Positions 1 through 8,315 of a DNA stretch of 38,400 nt are shown here, piece after piece. The stretch is taken from positions 1 through 38,400 of the forward strand of contig JAFWAA010000004.1 in assembly GCA_017507905.1 (NCBI GenBank). Reading direction: 5' to 3'. The position numbers and the translations under genes are program-made. Source of the stretch: Clostridia bacterium. Its GTDB lineage: Bacteria; Bacillota; Clostridia; Oscillospirales; CAG-272. The stretch's first letter is position 1. The number at the start of each line of letters is the position of its first letter. Below the pieces are notes generated by a model. That model ran no database searches, was not told where the DNA came from, and saw only the letters and a list, made by a program, of their open reading frames with translations.

Positions 1-29
1 GCGCAAAATGCGGCAAGAAATTTGACTGA
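1..29 (+). CDS. rplX: 50S ribosomal protein L24, 3' end only
   Basis: The first bases read in frame as AKCGKKFD followed by a TGA stop at 27-29. This is the usual zinc-ribbon-like tail of bacterial L24. It lies directly upstream of rplE, where rplX sits in the spc operon, and its stop overlaps the rplE ribosome binding site. Only nine codons are visible, so the assignment rests on the tail motif plus gene order. Confidence 0.8.
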
Positions 30-44
30 GGAGGGTAAGCAATC

Positions 45-587
45 ATGGCAGCAAGAATGAAAGAAATGTACAAAGCTGAAGTTGCACCCGCACTCATGAA
101 GCAGTTCAGCTACAAGAGCGTCATGCAGATCCCGAAGCTTGACAAGATCGTTGTCAACGTCGGTGTCGGCGACGCAAAGGATAACTCCAAGGCTCTGGAT
201 GCAGTGCTTCGCGATCTCGGTATCATCACCGGTCAGAAGGCTGTTCCCACCTATGCCAAGAAGTCTGTCGCAAACTTCAAGATCCGTCAGGGAATGAAGA
301 TCGGTGCGAAGGTTACCCTCCGCGGCGACAGAATGTACGAGTTCATGGACAGACTCTTCAGCTTCGCGCTGCCGAAGGTCCGTGACTTCAAGGGCATCAA
401 CCCCAACGCCTTCGACGGTCGCGGCAACTACGCGCTCGGTCTGAAGGAGCAGCTGATCTTCCCCGAGATCGAGTACGATAAGGTAGAGAAGATCCGCGGT
501 ATGGATATTTGCTTCGTTACGACTGCAAATACCGACGAAGAGGCTCGCGAGCTGCTCAAGCTGCTCGGTGCTCCGTTCGCGAAATAA
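45..587 (+). CDS. rplE: 50S ribosomal protein L5
   Basis: L5 binds 5S rRNA and helps form the central protuberance of the large subunit. The 180-residue product has the normal L5 length and carries the family's [11 protein letters not shown] segment near residue 35 and [11 protein letters not shown] near residue 126. The ATG at 45 follows a GAGGAGGG ribosome binding site at 28-35. The first residues ([13 protein letters not shown]) are one or two longer than usual, and ATG 57 is a possible alternative start. It is part of the spc operon between rplX and rpsN. Confidence 0.97.
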   Translation: MAARMKEMYKAEVAPALMKQFSYKSVMQIPKLDKIVVNVGVGDAKDNSKALDAVLRDLGIITGQKAVPTYAKKSVANFKIRQGMKIGAKVTLRGDRMYEFMDRLFSFALPKVRDFKGINPNAFDGRGNYALGLKEQLIFPEIEYDKVEKIRGMDICFVTTANTDEEARELLKLLGAPFAK

Positions 588-604
588 TTGAGGAGGTAAT
601 CACG

Positions 605-790
605 ATGGCTAAGAAATCTATGATTAATAAGCAGCAGAAGACGCAGAAGTTCTCCTCCAGAGAGTACAACCGCTGCAAGATCTGCGGCCGCCCTCACGCG
701 TATCTCCGTAAGTTCGGTATTTGCCGTATCTGCTTCCGCGAGCTTGCCTACAAGGGCCAGATCCCGGGCGTAAGAAAGGCATCCTGGTAA
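605..790 (+). CDS. rpsZ: 30S ribosomal protein S14, zinc-binding type
   Basis: The 61-residue protein is the short S14 type Z of the small-subunit head. It has two CxxC pairs (CKIC and CRIC) that hold zinc, and the typical tail [11 protein letters not shown]. The ATG at 605 is preceded by GAGGAGG at 591-597. A longer upstream start in the same frame runs into rplE and has no ribosome binding site, so it is rejected. The gene is often also named rpsN. An unusually long 190-nt spacer follows it. Confidence 0.97.
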   Translation: MAKKSMINKQQKTQKFSSREYNRCKICGRPHAYLRKFGICRICFRELAYKGQIPGVRKASW

Positions 791-980
791 TCAGGAAGAT
801 CCAAAAATCTGCGCACGCCCCTTGAACAAGGGCTGCGTCGAGATAAAAATCCCCAACTATCGGAAGGAAATTAAACCGGCCCCAAAGCGTTAACGGGGCA
901 GTCCGATTTAACCGCCGATACGCCGCCGTCCAAGAGATGGCAGCAAGAGTCATTTTACTTGCATAAGGAGGAAAAAGAAT
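791..980 (+). promoter_or_regulatory. structured spacer in the spc operon, candidate r-protein control element
   Basis: There are 190 bases between rpsZ and rpsH, where this operon normally has a few tens. I see two imperfect hairpins. The first, at 812-837, has an inner CCCTT/AAGGG stem with a GAAC loop and an outer CGCA/TGCG stem. The second, at 868-909, has a GCCCC/GGGGC stem (879-883/895-899) and an outer AAAT/ATTT closure around an asymmetric internal loop. No stable open frame or promoter is obvious. A mimic of the S8 site on 16S rRNA is possible because rpsH follows, but that is inference. No T-run follows either hairpin, so a terminator is unlikely. Confidence 0.4.
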
Positions 981-1379
981 ATGCAAATGTCAGACGTAAT
1001 TGCCGATATGCTCACCAGAATCCGCAATGCGAACAACGCAAAGCACCAGACTGTTGACATTCCGGCATCCAACATGAAGAAGGCAATCGCCGAGATCCTC
1101 GTTGAGGAGGGCTACGTAAAGTCCTACCAGGTCATCGATGATGGCAAGCAGGGAACCATTCGCATCACCCTGAAGTATCTGCAGGGCAAGCAGAAGGTTA
1201 TCCGCGGCATCCGCCGCGTATCCAAGCCCGGTCTGCGTATCTACGCAAGCTGCGAGGATATGCCCAGCGTGATGAACGGCCTCGGCATCGCAATCGTTTC
1301 CACATCCAAGGGTATCATGACAGGCAAGAAGGCAAAGGCGCTCAACGTGGGCGGCGAAGTCCTCGCGTTTGTATGGTAA
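981..1379 (+). CDS. rpsH: 30S ribosomal protein S8
   Basis: S8 is a primary 16S rRNA binder in the small-subunit platform, and in E. coli it represses the spc operon. The product is 132 residues with the family start [14 protein letters not shown] and the conserved C-terminal [13 protein letters not shown] loop (here [13 protein letters not shown]) followed by [14 protein letters not shown] 981 lies 8 nt after AGGAGG at 967-972. The ATG two codons later would have worse spacing. The long structured spacer upstream makes separate control of rpsH and downstream genes conceivable. Confidence 0.97.
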   Translation: MQMSDVIADMLTRIRNANNAKHQTVDIPASNMKKAIAEILVEEGYVKSYQVIDDGKQGTIRITLKYLQGKQKVIRGIRRVSKPGLRIYASCEDMPSVMNGLGIAIVSTSKGIMTGKKAKALNVGGEVLAFVW

Positions 1380-1400
1380 TCGGAACGGAGGTATTGAACA

Positions 1401-1973
1401 ATGTCTAGAATTGGAAGAATGCCTATCGCGATTCCCGCAGGCGTAACCGTTACCATTGGTGCGGAGAACAAGGTTACCGTAACCGGTAAGCTCGGAACGC
1501 TGACCGAGACCTTCAACCCCCGTATGGGTATTACCCTGGAGGGTACTCAGCTGATCGTAACCCGTCCCACCGACGACAAGGAGGACAAGAGCCTGCACGG
1601 TCTGACCCGCGCGCTCCTGGCCAACATGGTCGAGGGTGTTACCAACGGCTTCTCCAAGAAGCTCGAGGTCGTCGGCGTTGGTTACAAGGTCGTTAAGCAG
1701 GGAAAGACCCTGCAGCTCTATCTGGGACACTCCCTGATGCCCGGCTCGGGTCTGCCGCAGGCAAGATTCTGCATGACCGAGGAGGACGGCATCACCTACG
1801 AGGTTCCGGATTCCAACACCATCATCGTCAAGGGTATCGACAAGCAGAAGGTCGGTCAGGCAGCAGCGGTCATCCGCGGCAAGAGACCTCCGGAGCCCTA
1901 CCATGGCAAGGGTGTTAAGTATTCCACCGAAGTTGTCCGTCGCAAGTCCGGTAAGGCCGGCAAGGGCAAATAA
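1401..1973 (+). CDS. rplF: 50S ribosomal protein L6 with small internal insertion
   Basis: L6 sits near the GTPase centre of the large subunit. The 190-residue product shows both L6 repeats: the start MSRIGRMPI, the motif LEVVGVGYK near 88-96, and the C-terminal PPEPYHGKG. It is about ten residues longer than usual. The extra length is at about residues 112-125, where [14 protein letters not shown] replaces the short HPVV-type turn normally found after LGHS. The reading frame is intact on both sides, so this is an insertion and not a frameshift. A GGAGG lies just upstream of the ATG. Confidence 0.96.
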   Translation: MSRIGRMPIAIPAGVTVTIGAENKVTVTGKLGTLTETFNPRMGITLEGTQLIVTRPTDDKEDKSLHGLTRALLANMVEGVTNGFSKKLEVVGVGYKVVKQGKTLQLYLGHSLMPGSGLPQARFCMTEEDGITYEVPDSNTIIVKGIDKQKVGQAAAVIRGKRPPEPYHGKGVKYSTEVVRRKSGKAGKGK

Positions 1974-1992
1974 TTGAAAGGAGTGAAGTGAC

Positions 1993-2352
1993 ATGGTATC
2001 AAGAAAAGATGCAAACAAGGCTCGTCTTAAGAGACATAAGAGAGTCAGAGCAAAGATTTCCGGTACTGCTGAGCGTCCGCGTCTGGCTGTATATCGCTCC
2101 AATGCGAATATCAGCGCACAGATCATTGACGACGTCAAGGGTGTGACCCTGGTAAGCGCTTCCACTTTCGGTAAGAGCTTTGCCGCTGACGGTGGCAACA
2201 AGGCAGCAGCACGCGAAGTCGGCAAGATGATTGCCGAGAAGGCAATTGCAGAGGGCATCACCGAGGTCGTGTTCGACCGTGGCGGCTATCTGTATCACGG
2301 ACGTGTATCGGAACTGGCTGAAGGCGCTCGCGAGGGCGGCCTGAAGTTCTGA
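1993..2352 (+). CDS. rplR: 50S ribosomal protein L18
   Basis: L18 binds 5S rRNA together with L5. The 119-residue product has the normal length, a basic N-terminus ([16 protein letters not shown]), the [10 protein letters not shown] motif at about 29-38 and the C-terminal [12 protein letters not shown] motif. ATG 1993 follows AAAGGAGTG. The next gene, rpsE, follows after a 60-nt AT-rich gap in which I see no terminator. Confidence 0.97.
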   Translation: MVSRKDANKARLKRHKRVRAKISGTAERPRLAVYRSNANISAQIIDDVKGVTLVSASTFGKSFAADGGNKAAAREVGKMIAEKAIAEGITEVVFDRGGYLYHGRVSELAEGAREGGLKF

Positions 2353-2412
2353 TTTTCCGGTTTGTACACTGTTCAACAAACGAAACGTTATTGAACATTT
2401 TTGGAGGAAAAA

Positions 2413-2916
2413 ATGGTAGAAAAGTATAATCCCGCCGAGCACGATCTGAAAGAATCGCTCGTCGCTCTGAACCGTGTTTCCAAGACCGTTAAAGGTGGAC
2501 GCGTTGCTCGCTTTGCTGCTCTGATGGTAGTCGGCGACGGCGAGGGCCACGTTGGTGTAGGCCTTGGTAAGGCAGCCGAGGTTCCCGAGGCAATCCGCAA
2601 GGGAATTGAAGATGCAAAGAAGAATATGGTGACCGTTTCCCTGAAGGGAACCACGATCCCCCACGAGGTAGTTGGCGTGTTTGGCGCAGGCAAGGTCCTT
2701 CTGAAGCCCGCCGCACCCGGTACCGGTATCATCGCAGGCGGCAAGGTCCGTATGGTCCTCGAGGCTGCCGGCATTAAGAACATTCGTGCAAAGTGCCTGC
2801 GCTCCAACAACCCCACTAACGTGGTCAAGGCCACCATGGAGGGTCTGAAGGAGCTGCGTACCGCAGAGGAAGTTGCGAAGATCCGCGACATCGCTGTGGA
2901 CCAGGTCAAGGGTTGA
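2413..2916 (+). CDS. rpsE: 30S ribosomal protein S5
   Basis: S5 lines the mRNA entry channel and affects decoding accuracy. The product from ATG 2413 is 167 residues. It has the double-stranded RNA-binding-like region [14 protein letters not shown] followed by the S5 C-terminal domain with [24 protein letters not shown] at 2401 in the same frame would swallow the GGAGG at 2403-2407. That GGAGG is clearly the ribosome binding site for ATG 2413, so the shorter start is chosen. Confidence 0.96.
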   Translation: MVEKYNPAEHDLKESLVALNRVSKTVKGGRVARFAALMVVGDGEGHVGVGLGKAAEVPEAIRKGIEDAKKNMVTVSLKGTTIPHEVVGVFGAGKVLLKPAAPGTGIIAGGKVRMVLEAAGIKNIRAKCLRSNNPTNVVKATMEGLKELRTAEEVAKIRDIAVDQVKG

Positions 2917-2933
2917 GCAGGAGGTAAGAGAGC

Positions 2934-3116
2934 ATGAAAAAAGTGACGCTTACGAAGAGCCTGATCGGCGCAAAGCCGAACCAGAAGGCAACTGCAAAGT
3001 CCCTGGGACTGAACCGTGTCGGTGACTCCATCGTCCATGCAGACGATGCAGTGCTCGCCGGCAAGGTGAGAGTGCTTGCACATCTCGTTACGGTTGAGAC
3101 CGTAGAAAACGCATAA
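2934..3116 (+). CDS. rpmD: 50S ribosomal protein L30
   Basis: A 60-residue protein, the usual bacterial L30 length. It has the [18 protein letters not shown] start and the [14 protein letters not shown] core. An AGGAGG lies 8 nt before ATG 2934. It is flanked by rpsE and rplO in the standard spc order. Confidence 0.96.
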   Translation: MKKVTLTKSLIGAKPNQKATAKSLGLNRVGDSIVHADDAVLAGKVRVLAHLVTVETVENA

Positions 3117-3129
3117 GGAGGTAACGCAG

Positions 3130-3570
3130 ATGAAACTCCATGAATTGAGTCCTGCAGAAGGCTCCGCAAAGGCCGCATGGCGCAAGGGCAGAGGCCCCGG
3201 CTCCGGAAACGGCAAGACCGCAGGCAAGGGCCACAAGGGCCAGAACGCTCGCTCCGGCGGCGGTGTAAGACCCGGCTTTGAGGGCGGCCAGTTCCCGATT
3301 TACAGAACTCATCCCAAGAGAGGCTTCAAGAACCATTTCGCCACCAACTACGCGATCGTTAACGTTGAGGATCTTTACCGCTTCGTTGACGGCACCGTCG
3401 TGGATCTGGAGGTCCTGATGGCCGCAAAGGTCGTCCGCAAGGCTATGGACGGTCTGAAGGTTCTCGGTAACGGAGAGCTCACCAAAAAGCTTACAGTCAA
3501 GGCTGCCGTTTTCTCGGCAACTGCTAAGGAGAAGATTGAGGCAGCAGGCGGTAAGGTTGAGGAGGTATAA
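3130..3570 (+). CDS. rplO: 50S ribosomal protein L15
   Basis: L15 is a late-assembling large-subunit protein. The 146-residue product has the typical glycine- and lysine-rich N-terminal extension ([19 protein letters not shown], residues 18-36), the [13 protein letters not shown] motif and a compact C-terminal domain. AAGGAGG overlaps the stop region of rpmD. The gene ends 2 nt before secY, which suggests translational coupling. Confidence 0.97.
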   Translation: MKLHELSPAEGSAKAAWRKGRGPGSGNGKTAGKGHKGQNARSGGGVRPGFEGGQFPIYRTHPKRGFKNHFATNYAIVNVEDLYRFVDGTVVDLEVLMAAKVVRKAMDGLKVLGNGELTKKLTVKAAVFSATAKEKIEAAGGKVEEV

Positions 3571-3572
3571 CG

Positions 3573-4907
3573 ATGCTTCAGACCTTTAAGAACGCATGGA
3601 AGACTCCCGAGCTTAAGAGAAAGCTCCTCTTCACCGCGCTGATCATCGTTTTGTACCGCATTGGCGCAAACCTTTACGTTCCTTACGTGAACATCAACAG
3701 CGTGCAGAACCTTGCATCGCTGTATGAGGGAAGCATTTTCCAGTTTGTCAGCCTTTTGTCCGGTGATGCATTCAGCAAGGCAACCCTGTTTGCTCTGTCT
3801 GTTTCGCCGTATATCACCGCATCGATCGTTATGCAGCTTCTGACCATCGCGATCCCCGCCCTGGAGAGAATCTCCAAGGACGGCGCCGAGGGCAAGAAGA
3901 AGATCACCAAGTACACCCGTTGGGTAACCGTCGGTCTCGCACTGGTCACCGCATACGGATACGTCAAGCTTCTGGAGACCTACGGTATGCTTACCATCTC
4001 CAAGGCGACTGACGGTGCGCTCTACTATTTCGGCATCGCCGTTATGGTGGCTTGCTTCTGCGCAGGCGCTGCGATCATCATGTGGCTCGCAGAGCTGATC
4101 AACGATCACGGCATTGGCAACGGTATCTCCATGATCCTGTTTGCAAACATCATCTCCCGTGCGGGCGTGATGACGCAGCAGCTGATCAGCATGGTGACCA
4201 CCAATGGCTACAAAATGGGCGCTTGGGGCTACGTCCTTGGCGTTGCAGAGGTGATCCTCTCTCTGGCACTGACGGTTGCCGTCATCGGCCTGATCGTTTG
4301 GTTCACCAACTCCGAGAGAAGAATTCCGATCCAGTATGCAAAGAGAGTCGTTGGAAGAAAGATGTACGGCGGTCAGAGCAGCAACCTGCCTCTGAAGCTG
4401 AATATGTCCGGCGTTATGCCTGTCATTTTCGCAAGCTCGATCGTTTCGATCCCCGCAACCATCGCCGGCTTCTTCCCGGATAGCGGCTTTGCCAAGTGGG
4501 TAACCAAGTGGTTCAGCTACACGTCGGTATTCTATATCGCACTGTTCATCGTACTCATTTTTGCTTTTGCTTACTTCTACATTATGATTTCCTTTAATCC
4601 CGTAGAGGTGGCAAACAACATCAGAAGCCAGGGTGGCTCCGTTCCCGGCATTCGCCCCGGAAAGCCCACTTCTGATTATATCAAAAAGATTTTGAACCGC
4701 ATTACTCTGCTCGGCGCGATCTTCCTGGTTGTGATTGCAGGTGTGCCGATGATCGTCAACGCGATCACCACCGCCTTCAACGTCAGCTTCTCGAGCATCG
4801 CATTTGGCGGAACCTCGCTGCTCATCATCGTTGGCGTGGCCCTTGAGGTCGTACGCGACATCGAGGCGCAGCTGGCAATGCGCAACTACAAAGGATTCCT
4901 TGATTGA
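3573..4907 (+). CDS. secY: preprotein translocase subunit SecY
   Basis: SecY is the channel-forming subunit of the Sec translocon in the cytoplasmic membrane. The 444-residue product has the ten-helix pattern of the family. The first helix region is KRKLLFTALIIVLYRIGANL, followed by YITASIVMQLL, the central NGISMILFANI and the cytosolic loop RRIPIQYAKRVVGRK near residues 248-262. The late motifs FNPVEVANNIRSQGG and IRPGKPT are also present. A GAGG lies upstream within the rplO end. This is the usual position, between rplO and adk. Confidence 0.98.
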   Translation: MLQTFKNAWKTPELKRKLLFTALIIVLYRIGANLYVPYVNINSVQNLASLYEGSIFQFVSLLSGDAFSKATLFALSVSPYITASIVMQLLTIAIPALERISKDGAEGKKKITKYTRWVTVGLALVTAYGYVKLLETYGMLTISKATDGALYYFGIAVMVACFCAGAAIIMWLAELINDHGIGNGISMILFANIISRAGVMTQQLISMVTTNGYKMGAWGYVLGVAEVILSLALTVAVIGLIVWFTNSERRIPIQYAKRVVGRKMYGGQSSNLPLKLNMSGVMPVIFASSIVSIPATIAGFFPDSGFAKWVTKWFSYTSVFYIALFIVLIFAFAYFYIMISFNPVEVANNIRSQGGSVPGIRPGKPTSDYIKKILNRITLLGAIFLVVIAGVPMIVNAITTAFNVSFSSIAFGGTSLLIIVGVALEVVRDIEAQLAMRNYKGFLD

Positions 4908-4926
4908 TCACTCTGTGGAGGCAGAT

Positions 4927-5565
4927 ATGAACCTTATTTTAATGGGAGCTCCCGGAGCGGGTAAGGGTACCCAATCCGCGAAAATTTCCGAAAAATATAA
5001 CATTCCCGCCATCGCAACCGGAGACATTCTCCGCGGCGCAATGAAGGCAGGCACCGAGCTTGGCAAGGCCGCAAAGGCTTACGTCGAGGCAGGACAGCTT
5101 GTTCCGGACGCCGTTGTGATCGGGATCATCAAGGAATATCTTGCATCCGACGTGTGCAAGAACGGCTTTATCCTGGACGGATTCCCGCGCTCCATTCCTC
5201 AGGCCGAGGCATTGGACGAGATGGGCATTCACCTGGACGTCGTTCTGAGCATCGAGGTTGCAGATGAAAAGATCATCGAGCGCATGAGCGGACGCAGAGT
5301 TTGCTCCTGCGGAGCATCTTATCATGTGGTGTATAATCCACCCAAGACCGAAGATGTTTGTGACAAGTGCGGCGCGGCTCTTTACGTAAGAGCAGACGAC
5401 GCAGCCGAGACGGTGAAGAACCGACTGGACACCTTCCACGCCCAGACCGAGCCGCTGAAGGGCTATTACGCCAAGAAGGGCATTCTGGTGACCGTAGAGG
5501 GACAGGAGGAGGTTGCCGACACCACCGCGTTGGTGTTCAAGGCACTCCAACCGTTTGAGGCGTAA
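4927..5565 (+). CDS. adk: adenylate kinase, zinc-type LID domain
   Basis: Interconverts ATP + AMP and 2 ADP. From ATG 4927 the product is 212 residues: P-loop GAPGAGKGT (7-15), AMP-binding TGDILR (31-36), DGFPRS (84-89) and a long LID with cysteines at 126, 128, 145 and 148. The first cysteine pair is CxC rather than the more usual CxxC, while the second is the normal CDKC. A GTGGAGG lies 6-7 nt upstream. An upstream TTG in frame lies inside secY and would add a foreign N-terminus, so it is rejected. The gene is in the usual secY-adk-map order. Confidence 0.97.
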   Translation: MNLILMGAPGAGKGTQSAKISEKYNIPAIATGDILRGAMKAGTELGKAAKAYVEAGQLVPDAVVIGIIKEYLASDVCKNGFILDGFPRSIPQAEALDEMGIHLDVVLSIEVADEKIIERMSGRRVCSCGASYHVVYNPPKTEDVCDKCGAALYVRADDAAETVKNRLDTFHAQTEPLKGYYAKKGILVTVEGQEEVADTTALVFKALQPFEA

Positions 5566-5569
5566 AAGC

Positions 5570-6331
5570 ATGATCCATTTGAAAAATTCGACGCAGATCG
5601 CGGCGATGAAGGACGCAGGACGTATTACGGGCGAGGCTTTGCTGGTAGCCCGTGATATGATCCGTCCGGGAATTTCCACGTACGAGATCGATCAGGCCAT
5701 TCGCAGCTACATTGAAAAATGCGGCGCCAAGCCTGCCTTCCTCGGCTACCAGGGATTTCCCGGAAGCGCCTGCATCAGCATCAATGATGAGGTGATCCAC
5801 GGTATTCCGTCAAGGGATCGGATTTTAATGGAGGGCGATATCGTCAAGATCGACACGGGAGCTACGTACCGCGGGTACGTTGGCGACTCGGCAAGGACCG
5901 TTCCGGTCGGAAAGGTCAGTGCGGAGGCCGAAAGGCTGATCCGGGCAACCCGGGATAGCTTTTGGGCAGGCATTGACGCACTCCGCATCGGCAACCGCCT
6001 TGGCGACGTTGGCCACGCGATCGATTCGGTCGTTCGCGCAAACGGCTTCAGCACGGTCAGACAGTACGTCGGACACGGCATCGGCGAAGCGATGCACGAA
6101 TCTCCCGACGTTCCCAATTACGGCACCCCCGGCAGAGGCGTTCGTCTCTGCGCAGGCATGGCGCTGGCCATCGAGCCGATGGTCAACGTGGGAACGCACG
6201 AGGTCAAGGTCCTGCCGGACGGCTGGACGGTAAAGACCTTGGACGGTAGCCTGTCGGCACATTACGAAAACACGGTCGTTCTGACCAGCGACGGTGTTCT
6301 GGTGCTGACCGAGGTCGAAAAAGGCTTTTGA
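5570..6331 (+). CDS. map: type I methionine aminopeptidase
   Basis: Removes the initiator methionine from new proteins using two metal ions. From ATG 5570 the 253-residue protein has the pita-bread fold signatures: NDEVIHGIP (substrate histidine), [16 protein letters not shown] with the two metal aspartates, [10 protein letters not shown] with the metal histidine, AIEPMVN with a glutamate and YENTVVLT with the last glutamate. It starts 4 nt after adk, with only a GAGG inside the adk end as ribosome binding site, which fits coupled translation. Confidence 0.97.
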   Translation: MIHLKNSTQIAAMKDAGRITGEALLVARDMIRPGISTYEIDQAIRSYIEKCGAKPAFLGYQGFPGSACISINDEVIHGIPSRDRILMEGDIVKIDTGATYRGYVGDSARTVPVGKVSAEAERLIRATRDSFWAGIDALRIGNRLGDVGHAIDSVVRANGFSTVRQYVGHGIGEAMHESPDVPNYGTPGRGVRLCAGMALAIEPMVNVGTHEVKVLPDGWTVKTLDGSLSAHYENTVVLTSDGVLVLTEVEKGF

Positions 6332-6353
6332 ACAAACACAAACACCATTCAGT

Positions 6354-6362
6354 AAGGAGGGG
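6354..6362 (+). promoter_or_regulatory. strong Shine-Dalgarno site that fixes the infA start
   Basis: AAGGAGGGG lies here. The end of its GGAGG core is 8 nt before the CTG at 6369 and too close to an in-frame ATT at 6363. No ATG, GTG or TTG occurs in the infA frame between this site and the conserved IF-1 N-terminus. Confidence 0.75.
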
Positions 6363-6368
6363 ATTACT

Positions 6369-6590
6369 CTGGCACAGAAAGATGACGTCATCGAGTTTGA
6401 AGGCACGGTCGTTGAGGCACTGCCCAACGCTTGCTTCAAAGTCAAGCTCCCGAACGGCCATATGGTAACGGCTCACATTTCGGGCAAGCTTCGTATGAAC
6501 TATATCAAGATTCTTCCCGGTGACCGCGTAACCATTGAGGTTTCGGTCTACGACCTGACCAAGGGCCGCATCACCTGGAGAGCAAAGTAA
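6369..6590 (+). CDS. infA: translation initiation factor IF-1, apparent CTG start
   Basis: IF-1 occupies the ribosomal A site during initiation. Reading from CTG 6369 gives a 73-residue protein starting (M)[19 protein letters not shown] and ending [10 protein letters not shown]. That is the complete S1-like OB fold of IF-1 at normal length, with the [11 protein letters not shown] core. The strong Shine-Dalgarno at 6354-6362 is ideally placed for the CTG. ATT at 6363 is the only other candidate and is too close. No ordinary start codon would keep the conserved N-terminus. The gene is in its usual place between map and rpmJ. A rare start codon on IF-1 suggests low or autoregulated initiation, which is inference. 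Confidence 0.93.
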   Translation: MAQKDDVIEFEGTVVEALPNACFKVKLPNGHMVTAHISGKLRMNYIKILPGDRVTIEVSVYDLTKGRITWRAK

Positions 6591-6634
6591 GATAAGCAGA
6601 ATCCAAATACAGCAAGAAAGGTATGGTAGAGACA

Positions 6635-6748
6635 ATGAAGGTGAAACCATCCGTTAAGAAGATCTGCGAAAAGTGCAAGATCATCAAGAGAAAAGGCAAA
6701 GTAATGGTCATCTGCGAAAACCCCAAGCACAAGCAGAGACAGGGTTAA
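6635..6748 (+). CDS. rpmJ: 50S ribosomal protein L36, zinc-binding type
   Basis: A 37-residue protein with the start [15 protein letters not shown] and the end NPKHKQRQG. The CxxC, the later C in VICEN and the H in PKHKQ form the zinc site of the zinc-type L36. It is too short for routine gene calling, but its place between infA and rpsM is canonical. AGAAAGG precedes the start at moderate distance. Confidence 0.96.
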   Translation: MKVKPSVKKICEKCKIIKRKGKVMVICENPKHKQRQG

Positions 6749-6788
6749 GCGTTGACGCAAAAACTATGTAGAGAGGTGAATAAACAGA

Positions 6789-7157
6789 ATGGCTCGTATA
6801 GCTGGTGTTGATATTCCGAACAACAAGCGCGTAGAGATCGCCCTTACCTACATTTACGGTATCGGCCGCAAGAGCGCGAATGATATCCTTGCAAAGACCG
6901 GTATCAATCCCGATACCCGTGCAAAGGATCTGACTGAGGACGAGGTTGCAAAGATCCGTGATGAGATCGAGGCTTCCTACACCGTAGAGGGTGACCTTCG
7001 CCGTGATGTTGCAATGAACATCAAGAGAATGGTCGAGATCAACTGCTACCGTGGAATCAGACACAGAAAGGGTCTGCCCGTAAGAGGTCAGAGAACCAAG
7101 ACCAACGCAAGAACTCGTAAGGGTCCCGCAAAGACCATTGCGAACAAGAAGAAGTAA
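6789..7157 (+). CDS. rpsM: 30S ribosomal protein S13
   Basis: S13 sits in the small-subunit head and contacts the P-site tRNA. The 122-residue product starts [26 protein letters not shown] and ends with the basic [19 protein letters not shown] tail, both diagnostic. AGAGAGGTG precedes ATG 6789. It starts the alpha-type segment of the operon (rpsM-rpsK-rpsD-rpoA-rplQ). Confidence 0.98.
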   Translation: MARIAGVDIPNNKRVEIALTYIYGIGRKSANDILAKTGINPDTRAKDLTEDEVAKIRDEIEASYTVEGDLRRDVAMNIKRMVEINCYRGIRHRKGLPVRGQRTKTNARTRKGPAKTIANKKK

Positions 7158-7173
7158 AGGAGTGGCATAACAA

Positions 7174-7572
7174 ATGGCTAAAGTTGCAGCAAAAAGAGTT
7201 GTTAAGAAACGCCGCGAGAGAAAGAATATCGAAAAAGGCGCTGTTCATATCCAGTCGACGTTCAACAACACCATTATTACCATTTCCGACGCCGAGGGCA
7301 ATACCATTTCTTGGGCATCTGCCGGAGAACTGGGCTTCAAGGGCTCCAGAAAGTCCACGCCCTTCGCAGCACAGTCCGCTTCTGAGACGGCCGCAAAGGC
7401 AGCAATGGAGCACGGTCTGAAGACGGTTGAGGTTTTCGTTAAGGGCCCCGGCTCCGGACGTGAATCCGCAATCCGTGCACTGGAGACGGTTGGTCTGCAG
7501 ATCACCATGATCAAGGACGTAACCCCTGTTCCGCACAACGGTTGCAGACCGCCTAAGCGCAGACGCGTTTAA
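7174..7572 (+). CDS. rpsK: 30S ribosomal protein S11
   Basis: S11 is part of the platform near the anti-Shine-Dalgarno region. The 132-residue product has the [15 protein letters not shown] motif near residue 25, the [14 protein letters not shown] motif near 91 and the end [22 protein letters not shown] precedes the ATG. It is 16 nt downstream of rpsM. Confidence 0.98.
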   Translation: MAKVAAKRVVKKRRERKNIEKGAVHIQSTFNNTIITISDAEGNTISWASAGELGFKGSRKSTPFAAQSASETAAKAAMEHGLKTVEVFVKGPGSGRESAIRALETVGLQITMIKDVTPVPHNGCRPPKRRRV

Positions 7573-7593
7573 TTCGTTTGGAGGTAAAAAATT

Positions 7594-8220
7594 ATGGCAA
7601 GATATACTGGACCTGTTTGCAGACTCTGCCGCAGAGAGGGAACCAAGCTGTTCCTCAAGGGCGACCGCTGCATTTCCGGCAAGTGCGCTCTGGACCGTAG
7701 AAGCACCGCTCCCGGTCAGCATGGCGCTGCAAACAAGAAGATGAGAGAGTACGGACTGCAGATGCGCGAGAAGCAGAAGACCAGAAGATACTACGGTGTT
7801 CTGGAGCGTCAGTTCGTGAACTACTATGAGGAGGCTGCCCGTAAGGAAGGTATGACCGGTGAGAACCTGATTTGCCTTCTGGAGCGCCGTCTGGACAACG
7901 TTGTTTACAGAATGGGCTTTGCAGCTTCGCACAAGGAGGCTCGTCAGCTGGTTCTCCACGCTCACTTCACCCTCAACGGCAAGAAGGTCAACATTCCTTC
8001 TCTGATCGTTAAGGCAGGCGACGTGATCGCAGTTAAGGAGTCCAGCCGCGATTCCGTTAAGATCAAGGCTCTGGCAGAGGCTGCTGCTTCTCACACCGCT
8101 CCCAAGTGGCTTGAGGTTAAGGCAGAGGCGATGACCGCCAAGGTAGTAAGCCTTCCCGCAAGAGAGGACGTTGATTTCGATTTCAACGAGCAGCTGATCG
8201 TCGAGCTTTATTCCAAGTAA
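7594..8220 (+). CDS. rpsD: 30S ribosomal protein S4, zinc-type N-terminus
   Basis: S4 nucleates small-subunit assembly and in many bacteria represses its own operon. The 208-residue product starts [16 protein letters not shown], with CxxC (C9, C12) and two more cysteines in [10 protein letters not shown], giving a four-cysteine zinc site. An S4 RNA-binding domain covers roughly 97-160 ([15 protein letters not shown], then the [13 protein letters not shown] motif). GGAGG lies 8 nt upstream. In this lineage rpsD lies inside the alpha operon, as in many clostridia and unlike B. subtilis. Confidence 0.98.
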   Translation: MARYTGPVCRLCRREGTKLFLKGDRCISGKCALDRRSTAPGQHGAANKKMREYGLQMREKQKTRRYYGVLERQFVNYYEEAARKEGMTGENLICLLERRLDNVVYRMGFAASHKEARQLVLHAHFTLNGKKVNIPSLIVKAGDVIAVKESSRDSVKIKALAEAAASHTAPKWLEVKAEAMTAKVVSLPAREDVDFDFNEQLIVELYSK

Positions 8221-8236
8221 TTCGCGTGTTTTCCTC

Positions 8237-8266
8237 GGTATGGCGAGGAGCTTCTCCCCGCATACC
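8237..8266 (+). other. stable hairpin between rpsD and rpoA
   Basis: GGTATG pairs with CATACC, and after one bulged G the stem continues through CGAGGAG/CTCCCCG with one A-C mismatch and a CTT loop. No T-run follows, so it does not look like an intrinsic terminator. It lies about 50 nt before the rpoA start in a 95-nt gap. A role as an mRNA-processing, attenuation or protein-binding site is possible but unproven. Confidence 0.55.
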
Positions 8267-8315
8267 AACCCACATGCACCCATTCATAATTTGATTCGAA
8301 GGAGGTTTATTTGGA

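Noticed and set aside
4804..4926. Adenylate kinase starting at the TTG inside secY
   Set aside because: It would add 41 unrelated residues. ATG 4927 has a GGAGG and gives the standard N-terminus.
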